DNA of 64,000 nucleotides from Occallatibacter riparius (GTDB lineage Bacteria; Acidobacteriota; Terriglobia; Terriglobales; Acidobacteriaceae), in NCBI RefSeq assembly GCF_025264625.1, contig NZ_CP093313.1, positions 4,526,001-4,590,000 of the forward strand, written 5' to 3'. This document shows, piece by piece, positions 49,440-56,571 of the stretch. A model generated the notes under the pieces. That model did not search any database. It saw only the letters and a list, made by a program, of their open reading frames with translations, and was not told where the DNA came from. Positions within the stretch are counted from its first letter, which is position 1, and each line of letters begins with the position of its first letter. A program made the translations under genes and the position numbers.

Positions 49440-51605
49440 CTACTGCACCTGCTTCGCCTTCCCATTCTTCAGATACTCATCAATGATCGTGAGTACCTTG
49501 CCGTCCATCTCGCGGGCGATGCGTCCCTGCTGCTCGCCCAGCCGGCCCTGCTGTTCACCGAGCTTGCCCTGTTGCTCGCCAAGCCGGCCTTGCTGTTCGC
49601 CGAGTTTGCCCTGTTGCTCGCCGATCTTGCCTTCGATGTCGCCGATGCGTCCCTGCAGGTCTCCCAGCTTCTCTGAGATCTCCGCAAGCTGCTCGCTGGT
49701 CACAGTTCCGCCCTTCTGCGCGTTAAGCTTGGCGACCGCGTCAGAGAGCTGCTTAAGTTCCTTGCTCACATCCGGAGTGGGCACGCTGGCCTGCTCTTGC
49801 TTACGGCCAAGCTCTTCCTGCTGGCGCCCAAGATCTTCCTGCTGCTTGCCGAGCGCCTCCTGCTGCTTGCCTAGGTCTTCCATCCGGTCCTGCATCGGCT
49901 TGAGCTGCGCGAGCGCCGCCGGATCGTCGATCACATACGACTTGCCGTCGCGCTCGAACCAGAGAAAATCTCCATGCGCAACCTGGCGCGCCTTCTCGAT
50001 CTTTTCCTTCGATCCGTGGTCCCAATTACCGGAGAAGTGCACGCTGTGTTCGCCGCTACCGGTGACATAGGCATACGAATCCCGATCCCCGAAGCTGTAG
50101 CCGTATCCATAGCCGCCGGCCTTCAGAGCCATCAACTGGCTTTGGTGTCCGGCCAGAACAGCGAATGCCTGCGACTGCTTCTCCATATCCCGCGCAGCTT
50201 TCATCGCCGCATTGAATGCGCCTGGCTTTACGTAGACCAGTGGATAGCCGCCACCCAGCGAGACAACGTCGCTGTCCGGTGCAACCGGCGCTACGGCTGG
50301 CACACCTGGTGTCTCAGGCGCGACGGGAGCCACTGCAGGTGCACCCGCAACCGGCGGAACGGCAGTCGGAGCAGCGGGAGCCTGCGGCGCAGTCGCGATC
50401 GTTTCCGGCTCCGGCGGAACCGCAATACCGGTACGATCGTCTGCCGGCGGCGGCGGAGGAACCGGCGCTGCGACCTGCGGTGCATTCGTCTGCGCAGCTT
50501 GCACGCGGACCAGCGCGGTAGCGGCAAACAACGCGACGGGAACCAGCAGCACGGCGACGGCAATGCGCGCGCGGCCGCCTGCAAATGCCTGACGGAAGCT
50601 GCTCTCATTCAGCAGCCGTTCAATGCGAGAGATCACATGCCCATGATTTGCCATGGCAACTCCTGTCGGGATGGGGCGCGGCAGCGCCGCGAATTCGAGA
50701 AGAACCTGTGCATACGACGCGTGACTGGCGGCATGATCCAATGCCGCGCGGTCGCTGATGGTCTCGCTCAGGTCAGAGAGTTTGCGTTTGATCCACCACC
50801 CCAGCGGGCTGAACCAGAACGCAGCGGTGTAAAGCGAAGCGCACAACTGCACCCAGAAATCGCCCTGGCGCACATGCGAAGCCTCATGCGCAAGAACGAT
50901 GCGCAGCTTTTCGCTGTCCCACTCGGCGTAGTCCGCCGGCAGCACGATCCCCGCACCTAACGTGATGGGCGATGCGACGGACTTGCTGACCCGCACGCGT
51001 AATGTCTCAGGGATCGCGTCGGATGAAACCGGCACAGCCCCGCGCCACAGACGGAGTGCAGAAGCAACTCCGAACCCAAGCCGAAGCAGCAGCGCGAAGC
51101 ATCCGCCCAGGTAAAGGAGCAGAAGTCCATCCGCAAAGTTCAGCCTTCCCGCGGGTCGCAAGGCCGGCTCAGCGGGCAAGAATCTCTGCGAATCTCCGAC
51201 GCCTGACGAAATAGAGGGAGCAGGGAAGCGGCTGATCGATGCGCTCGGCGCCAAGGTCGAGGTGTCGTCGGCGGATTTCGTCCTTGGATGAAACGCGAGC
51301 GGCGCCGCCACCTGCGTGGAAGCTGCAACCGGCGTGTGCGCCTCAATCGGTTTGGCCTCCGGACGCGCATGCCATAAATTCTGCGGAAGCTGAATCGTTG
51401 CACTGTGCAGCACCGGGATGCGCGCAGCCCATGGCGCCAGCCAGGGCATCAGCACGGCCGCAGTCAGCACCAGCATCCACGCGGCCTTCTGCGCCACCAC
51501 GTTGCGTGTGCGGAATGCGAACAAACCCACACCCACAACCGCCGCCACCAACAACGAGCGTGCCGCCGAATCAACCAGCAGAGCAGCCAATGAAGACGAC
51601 ATCAT
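49440..51605 (-). CDS. BlaR1-like M56 membrane metallopeptidase with long repeat tail
   Basis: The protein has 721 residues. An N-terminal membrane region (helices at about 15-35, 45-60 and 150-175) flanks the M56 peptidase site HEASHVRQGDFW (HEXXH, near 240) with the downstream Glu in SDLSETISDRAALDHAAS. A fourth helix (about 330-350) is followed by a Pro/Ala-rich linker. In place of the usual beta-lactam sensor there is a tail of about 300 residues, ending in coiled coils: QQEALGKQQEDLGRQQEELG, then about five heptads of the form GEQQGKL/GEQQGRL. BlaR1-type proteins sense an outside signal and trigger cleavage of the BlaI repressor. The ATG at 51605 (GGAGG 7 bases upstream) overlaps the blaI stop by one base. 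Confidence 0.87.
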   Translation of the reverse strand: MMSSSLAALLVDSAARSLLVAAVVGVGLFAFRTRNVVAQKAAWMLVLTAAVLMPWLAPWAARIPVLHSATIQLPQNLWHARPEAKPIEAHTPVAASTQVAAPLAFHPRTKSADDTSTLAPSASISRFPAPSISSGVGDSQRFLPAEPALRPAGRLNFADGLLLLYLGGCFALLLRLGFGVASALRLWRGAVPVSSDAIPETLRVRVSKSVASPITLGAGIVLPADYAEWDSEKLRIVLAHEASHVRQGDFWVQLCASLYTAAFWFSPLGWWIKRKLSDLSETISDRAALDHAASHASYAQVLLEFAALPRPIPTGVAMANHGHVISRIERLLNESSFRQAFAGGRARIAVAVLLVPVALFAATALVRVQAAQTNAPQVAAPVPPPPPADDRTGIAVPPEPETIATAPQAPAAPTAVPPVAGAPAVAPVAPETPGVPAVAPVAPDSDVVSLGGGYPLVYVKPGAFNAAMKAARDMEKQSQAFAVLAGHQSQLMALKAGGYGYGYSFGDRDSYAYVTGSGEHSVHFSGNWDHGSKEKIEKARQVAHGDFLWFERDGKSYVIDDPAALAQLKPMQDRMEDLGKQQEALGKQQEDLGRQQEELGRKQEQASVPTPDVSKELKQLSDAVAKLNAQKGGTVTSEQLAEISEKLGDLQGRIGDIEGKIGEQQGKLGEQQGRLGEQQGKLGEQQGRLGEQQGRIAREMDGKVLTIIDEYLKNGKAKQVQ

Positions 51606-52030
51606 CACTTCGCCTCCTTGTTCCCAGCCTTCTTTTCTGATCCCTTTTGCGCCGCCGCAATTCGTTCCGCCATCCTTTGCAACTGGCGGCGATCGAGCAC
51701 CTTCGAATCCACCATGCCCACCAGCAGAGCTTCCACTGAGCCGTCGCAGAACCAGTCGACAATGCGCTTCACGGCACGGCCAGCTACCCGTTCAGGCGAC
51801 TCCGCCGGGCGATAAATGAATGTGCGATTTTCCGTCTCGTGCGCCAGGTAGCCTTTTTCTTCCAGCCGCCGCAGCACCGTCCGGATCGTGGAATCTTTGA
51901 GGGGTCGGTCCAGCTCTTCGCGCACCTGCTCGGCTGATACGCTGCCAAGCCGCCACACGGTAGTGAGAATATCGCGCTCTAGTTCGCCAAGCTCGACCGG
52001 GTCATGATTAAGGTGAGTGTTACTCGCCAT
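51605..52030 (-). CDS. BlaI/MecI-family transcriptional repressor
   Basis: The repressor has 141 residues with a winged helix (about 12-80): LGELERDILTTVWRLGSVSA, VREELDRPLKDSTIRTVLRR, LEEKGYLAHETENRTFIYRP. The remaining part (about 85-135) is the dimerisation helix pair with the site cleaved by its protease partner, ending in a Lys-rich tail. The pairing with a downstream M56 peptidase gene is the usual blaI-blaR1 layout. The ATG at 52030 is immediately preceded by an inverted repeat and has no ribosome site, so the mRNA may be leaderless. Confidence 0.9.
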   Translation of the reverse strand: MASNTHLNHDPVELGELERDILTTVWRLGSVSAEQVREELDRPLKDSTIRTVLRRLEEKGYLAHETENRTFIYRPAESPERVAGRAVKRIVDWFCDGSVEALLVGMVDSKVLDRRQLQRMAERIAAAQKGSEKKAGNKEAK

Positions 52031-52032
52031 AG

Positions 52033-52049
52033 TGTTACTGACGGTAACA
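52033..52049 (-). promoter_or_regulatory. Inverted repeat operator at the blaI start
   Basis: TGTTAC-N5-GTAACA is a perfect 6-bp dyad two bases upstream of the blaI ATG. The word AGTAACACT occurs on both sides of the start codon (the second copy inside the gene), giving a third half-site. This suits autorepression, with the repressor covering the start. Confidence 0.65.
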
Positions 52050-52095
52050 TATGCCGAAGGTGAGCGCAACTGCCGTTTTTTACGGCTGGATGGTC

Positions 52096-53946
52096 TTACG
52101 CCGCGGATTCCTTCTCGACCGGGCTTACCTCGGGCTTGACCCCGGCAATCAGCCGCACTTCCGCCAACGCATCGCTGAGCCGAGTCCACACCCGGCCCTC
52201 TTCGGCTCCGCTGATTCGCTTGGCGGCCTCAGCGGGGTCATCAGGATAATTCCAGATTCCGATCATGATCCGCAGCTTTGCATCGCGCGCACGCAGATTG
52301 CTGTAAATGCGATGCGAGCGCGCCAGCCCGAACGGCGGCAGCGCCGAGAGGAGCACAACATCAGGCTTTTCCTGGGCGACAGCTTTGAGGACCTCATCGA
52401 TCCTGCTGGCAGGCAGTGCGACGGCCTGCACGCTTGGCCCCTCGAATACCTGCGCAGCCATGAGCGCGGCCAACTCGTCCGTCTCGTCGCGCACCGGCAC
52501 GCACATTACCTTGATCGCGGCTCCATCCCCATGGCTCGCAACCGGCGCGAATGTGCGCACATCCGCGCCGTGATTTTCTCTGAAACCGAGTTCCTCGACG
52601 AACTCGCGCGACGCGTGGCGAATGAAACGCACTGACGATTCCTCGAGGTTGCCATTCTGCCGATCTTCTTCCGATTTCACCAGCGCAGGAATGAGCACGC
52701 CATCGTAGACCTGATCGAGCGGCATATCGCGAAGCGCCGACTCCAGAATCTCCCCGGCCTCGCGGCCATCATGCGCAAGCAGGCGCTGATAAAAGCATGT
52801 CCACTGCTGGATCGACGGCTGATCGCCGAGCATGATGGTCAGGAATTCAAGCGCCGGCATATGACTGCCGATGACGACGAGGCAAACGGTGAGCGGGACT
52901 GAAAGAACAAGTCCCACTGGACCCCAAAGCAGCGTCCAGAACGCTGCGGCAATCAGAATCGCAAGCGCCGAGAGTCCAGTGTGCTTGCCGTAAATGTGCG
53001 GCTCAACATAATTGCCCGTCACCACTTCGAGAACGAGAAATGTTCCCAGAACAATGAGCGACTTCTGCCACCCGTGAAACACGGCCAGTGAGAGCACCGT
53101 AGGGAGTGCGGCCGCTCCCATCCAGCCGATGTATGGCACAAAGCGCAGTATCGTCGCAAGCGTACCGAAGAGCAGCGCATGCGGAAGGCCAAGGAAATAC
53201 AGAACGCCCACAATCACCGCGCCATAAATCGTATTCACCAGAAGTTGCAGTGAAAAGTAGCGGCTGATCCGCGCGCTGGCATCGCGCATGGCCTGCGTAA
53301 TGCTGGTCACGTTGCGCTCGCCGGTGAGATGAATGACACGGTTGCGCAGGTCTTCACGCTGCAGCAGAACAAAGAATGTGAAGACAACGCTGAGCAGCGC
53401 TGTTGTGAGGGGCTCCAGGATGCCCCCGAGCTGGTCGAGTCTGGCCGGCGCGCGCGAGACTTCTCTCACCTGAATGGGGTGCTCGGGGCTCGCGCCCAGC
53501 GGCTTCTTTTCCGCGCTCAGACCCGGTGCCGGATTCGACGGAGTGGCATTGCCCAGGCCCAGTTCATCACCCAGCCGCTCAATCTCTCGCTCGGCGCGGC
53601 TGTAAGCTGAGTCGCTCGGTCTGTGCATTTTGGCCATCTTCTGGGCGATGTTGCCGCGATACGTTGGCAGGTCGTTCGCGATGGCCACAAGCTGCGTAAA
53701 GAAGATCCAACCCGAACAAGCGAGCAGAGCCGCAAATGCCAAGATGACCATAATGGCGGCGAGCGTGCGCGTGAGATGCAGGCGTTCCAGGCGAGCGACC
53801 AGCGGGGCCAGCAGGAATGCAAAAAGAACCGCGAAGGCCAGCGGCAGAAAAAGAATTTTGGCGACATATAGAACAGCGATTGCCACTACGCCGGCACTCA
53901 GCAGCCACAGCCGCGAAAGAATGCGCGCACTTCCCGTGCCGTTCAT
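52096..53946 (-). CDS. AI-2E family permease with B12-domain-like C-terminal extension
   Basis: The protein has 616 residues. The membrane part (about 10-360) has eight or so helices in AI-2E/PerM order: LLSAGVVAIAVLYVAKILF, LAPLVARLERLHLTRTLAA, LLQREDLRNRVIHLTGE, FSLQLLVNTIYGAVIVGVLY, ILRFVPYIGWMGAAALPTVL, GNYVEPHIYGKHTGLSALAI, WGPVGLVLSVPLTVCLVVIG. A long soluble loop (about 115-160) is typical. From about 380 on, YQRLLAHDGREAGEILESAL and VYDGVLIPALVKSEEDRQNG resemble the helical cap of B12-binding modules, and MCVPVRDETDELAALMAAQV plus DVVLLSALPPFG resemble the Rossmann half, without the DxHxxG ligand motif. AI-2E proteins export small molecules; the tail may be a sensory domain. Confidence 0.85.
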   Translation of the reverse strand: MNGTGSARILSRLWLLSAGVVAIAVLYVAKILFLPLAFAVLFAFLLAPLVARLERLHLTRTLAAIMVILAFAALLACSGWIFFTQLVAIANDLPTYRGNIAQKMAKMHRPSDSAYSRAEREIERLGDELGLGNATPSNPAPGLSAEKKPLGASPEHPIQVREVSRAPARLDQLGGILEPLTTALLSVVFTFFVLLQREDLRNRVIHLTGERNVTSITQAMRDASARISRYFSLQLLVNTIYGAVIVGVLYFLGLPHALLFGTLATILRFVPYIGWMGAAALPTVLSLAVFHGWQKSLIVLGTFLVLEVVTGNYVEPHIYGKHTGLSALAILIAAAFWTLLWGPVGLVLSVPLTVCLVVIGSHMPALEFLTIMLGDQPSIQQWTCFYQRLLAHDGREAGEILESALRDMPLDQVYDGVLIPALVKSEEDRQNGNLEESSVRFIRHASREFVEELGFRENHGADVRTFAPVASHGDGAAIKVMCVPVRDETDELAALMAAQVFEGPSVQAVALPASRIDEVLKAVAQEKPDVVLLSALPPFGLARSHRIYSNLRARDAKLRIMIGIWNYPDDPAEAAKRISGAEEGRVWTRLSDALAEVRLIAGVKPEVSPVEKESAA

Positions 53947-54155
53947 GGGCGGGCTCCGGAATTGAGGCGGCTGGCGGCGTGGCGGTCCGGTCGTGGAGAA
54001 TTGGAACAGTCTTTCAGTCCACGCGCGGCGCTCGCCTGGGATGAGTTCGATAGGTGCACATACTGTTTAGATGCGACCTTTTCCTCCGAAACGGGCGACT
54101 GCTGCGTCCAAATCACAACGGTAGCAACTGGGATAAGCTGATCCGGGGGTGGTCC

Positions 54156-55514
54156 ATGTCCGGCATTTTCAGCAGAATGCGCCATTGCGGCGCCGCAGTT
54201 GTGCTGGCCTTCGCCCTCGCAGCAACCGCGGCCGCGCAGCAGCCCAGGCTCAACCCTGCGCTTCCCCTTGAGCACACCGGCAGCGAACCCAACTCGGCAG
54301 CCGCCCAGAAATCCCACTACGTAGTGCTGGTCTCGCTCGACGGCTTTCGCTGGGACTACGCAACGCGCGACGGCGCAAAGCATCTGCTGGCGTTGGGCAA
54401 GTCGGGTGCGTGGGCGCCTGAAGGAATGTTGCCCAGCTACCCATCGCTGACATTCCCCAATCACTTCACCATCGTCACCGGCCTCTATCCCGGGCATCAC
54501 GGCCTCGTCGCGAACAGCTTCTACGACGAGGCAAAGATGGCGCGCTACACAATGAGCGACGCCAGCGTCGTCACAGACGGATCATGGTATTCCGGCACGC
54601 CCATCTGGAGCCTTGCCGAAAGCCAGGGCATGCGCACCGCCTGCCTCTTCTGGCCGGGATCGGAAGCCGAAATCGCAGGACGCAGGCCCACGTGGTATGC
54701 GAAGTTCGATGTCAAGACGGAGCGCTCAGAGGCCGTCCAGCAGGCGCGCATTGACGATGCACTTGGGCTGCTCAAATTGCCCGAAGCGCAGCGTCCCCAC
54801 TTCATCGCCATGTACTTCTCCGAGCCGGATCACGAAGGGCACGAGTTCGGCCCGGACGCGCCGCAAACAAAGGCCGCCGTGCTCAAAATGGACGCAATCA
54901 TCGGCAGGCTCAAGGCGGCGCTCGACAAAACGAAACTGCCCATTGACCTCGTTGTCGTAAGCGATCACGGTATGGCGAAGGTCGAAGGCGGCTGGATCAA
55001 TCTCAGCGACTTCGCCGACCTCGGCAACTTCGAGGCGGTCGGCTCGCTGCTCTACGGCAAGTCGGAAGAGAACCGGGCGAAGCTTTACAACGCGCTGAAG
55101 CATGCGTCATCGCAGTTCTTTGTGTATCGCCGGAAGGATGTTCCGGCGGGCCTCCACTACAACGAGAATCCGCGCGAAGGCGACCCGGTAATCGTCGCGA
55201 CCGGTCCGTATGCCATCCGCGCCAGGAAGCCCGCTGAAGGCAAGCCCGATAATCCTCCGCAACCAGGCGCACACGGATACGATCCACGCACCATGCCGGA
55301 GATGAAGGCGAGCTTCTTTGCGACGGGTCCGGATATTGTGCCCGGCAAGACCGTGAAGCCTTTCGAAAACGTGAACCTCTATCCGTGGATGGCGCACATG
55401 CTCGGGCTCACCACGCCCAAGTCCGACGGCAACCTTAATATTCTCGCCGGAACGCTGCGCGACAACGGTGGCGAGACGCCTGAACCCGAGCCGGAAACGG
55501 CCAAGCCGCAATGA
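54156..55514 (+). CDS. Secreted nucleotide pyrophosphatase/phosphodiesterase (alkaline phosphatase superfamily)
   Basis: The enzyme (452 residues) has a signal peptide (AVVLAFALAATAAAQQ). Metal ligands and nucleophile follow the NPP pattern: YVVLVSLDGFRWDYA (Asp), PSLTFPNHFTIVTGLYPGHH (Thr nucleophile), MYFSEPDHEGHEFGPD (Asp and His), VVVSDHGMAKV (Asp-His) and GAHGYDPRTMPEMKASFFAT (His). NPPs split nucleotide or phosphodiester substrates outside the cytoplasm. The start at 54156 has a G-rich site upstream; earlier starts (54054) have none. It overlaps the next gene by ATGA, so translation is coupled. The C-terminus is a Pro/Glu-rich tail. Confidence 0.92.
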   Translation: MSGIFSRMRHCGAAVVLAFALAATAAAQQPRLNPALPLEHTGSEPNSAAAQKSHYVVLVSLDGFRWDYATRDGAKHLLALGKSGAWAPEGMLPSYPSLTFPNHFTIVTGLYPGHHGLVANSFYDEAKMARYTMSDASVVTDGSWYSGTPIWSLAESQGMRTACLFWPGSEAEIAGRRPTWYAKFDVKTERSEAVQQARIDDALGLLKLPEAQRPHFIAMYFSEPDHEGHEFGPDAPQTKAAVLKMDAIIGRLKAALDKTKLPIDLVVVSDHGMAKVEGGWINLSDFADLGNFEAVGSLLYGKSEENRAKLYNALKHASSQFFVYRRKDVPAGLHYNENPREGDPVIVATGPYAIRARKPAEGKPDNPPQPGAHGYDPRTMPEMKASFFATGPDIVPGKTVKPFENVNLYPWMAHMLGLTTPKSDGNLNILAGTLRDNGGETPEPEPETAKPQ

Positions 55515-56440
55515 ATGGAGTGAACGAACGAATGAGTGTAGTCCTGGGGATTGATGGCGGGGGCACGCGCACGCGCGCTTCGATAGTAGAAGGGGATCGT
55601 GTGCTGGCCTTTGCTGAGAACGGGTCGATCAAGCGGCTGCGTGTCGGCGCGGAAATCGCCGAGCAGAACCTGCGTGCGCTGTTGAAGGACGTGTATGCGC
55701 AGGCTGGCGTAAAGGGAGTCGCCGCAGCATCGGCCGGGGTTGCCAGCGCCACCATGCCCGGAGTGCCCGAGTGGATCCAGGCCGTGTTCACCGAGTTCAG
55801 CGTGGAGCGCTCCGAAGTCGTCGGCGATGAAGTGATTGCCCTTGATGCGGCGTTCAAAGGCGGCCCGGGGATTCTGCAGATCGCGGGCACCGGAACCAAC
55901 TGCATCGGTCGCGCGCCGGACGGCGGACGCGAGGCGGCCGGCGGGTGGAGTTCGCGCCTGGGCGACGAGGGATCCGGCTACTGGATCGGGCTGCATTCCG
56001 TGCGGCGTGCGCTCAATGCCTACGATCGCGAGGAGCCGACGCGCGTTTTGGAAGTGGTAGGCCAGATCTGGGGGACGAACGGCATCGACGAGTTGGTAAA
56101 TCTGGGCGATTCGACGCCGGGGCCGGACTTCTCGAAGCTTGCTCCAGCAATCAGCCAGCTTGCCGAGGAGGGCGACTCGGTGGCGCTCAGCGTTCTCGAT
56201 CAGGCGGCGAAGGACCTGGTCGGGTTCGTGCTGCTGGTGCGCGCCAAATTACGAAGAAAGCACAGCTTAGCCGCCGAGGTTCCGGTGGCCTGGATCGGCT
56301 CCGTCCTCGGCAAATCGCGGCTGGTGCGAGAGCAGTTCTTCGCCGGACTGAAGGCGGCGGCGCCCGAAATGAACGTGCTCGACAAGGAAGTCGTCGCGAT
56401 CGAAGGGGCGGTTTGGCGCGCGCAGAGCATGGCTAAGTAG
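55511..56440 (+). CDS. BadF/BadG/BcrA/BcrD-family ATPase, GlcNAc-kinase-like
   Basis: This 309-residue sugar kinase-like protein has the ASKHA fold. VVLGIDGGGTRTRASIVEG is the phosphate-1 loop, GVASATMPGVPEWIQAVF and VVGDEVIALDAAFKGGPGI follow, then GTGTNCIGRAPDGGREAAGG, WSSRLGDEGSGYWIGL and VPVAWIGSVLGKSRLVREQF. Homologues phosphorylate N-acetylglucosamine or related amino sugars; a precise substrate is not shown. It overlaps the pyrophosphatase gene by four bases; an internal start (55532) is possible. The combination suggests salvage of sugars or nucleotide sugars. Confidence 0.88.
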   Translation: MNGVNERMSVVLGIDGGGTRTRASIVEGDRVLAFAENGSIKRLRVGAEIAEQNLRALLKDVYAQAGVKGVAAASAGVASATMPGVPEWIQAVFTEFSVERSEVVGDEVIALDAAFKGGPGILQIAGTGTNCIGRAPDGGREAAGGWSSRLGDEGSGYWIGLHSVRRALNAYDREEPTRVLEVVGQIWGTNGIDELVNLGDSTPGPDFSKLAPAISQLAEEGDSVALSVLDQAAKDLVGFVLLVRAKLRRKHSLAAEVPVAWIGSVLGKSRLVREQFFAGLKAAAPEMNVLDKEVVAIEGAVWRAQSMAK

Positions 56441-56506
56441 GATTCGTCGGCGTCATCGTGGTCAGTTCTCGCCGGAGAGTTTGCAGTAGACTCCTGCTGA
56501 TACCAG

Positions 56507-56541
56507 AACGGGCTGCGCTAGGGAACAGAGCGCAGCCCGTT
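56507..56541. terminator. Strong hairpin between convergent genes
   Basis: AACGGGCTGCGCT and AGCGCAGCCCGTT make a perfect 13-bp stem with a 9-base loop, between the BadF-like gene and the TolB/TPR gene, whose stops face each other. It should work on both strands, though T-runs are short. Confidence 0.7.
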
Positions 56542-56571
56542 GTTGGTGGAGGTCATTAACGAGTTGAGCGG

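Noticed and set aside
49483..50070. Plus-strand frame rich in Cys-Ser-Pro-Ser repeats
   Set aside because: It is the complement of the BlaR1-like heptad repeats; the repetition comes from that gene.
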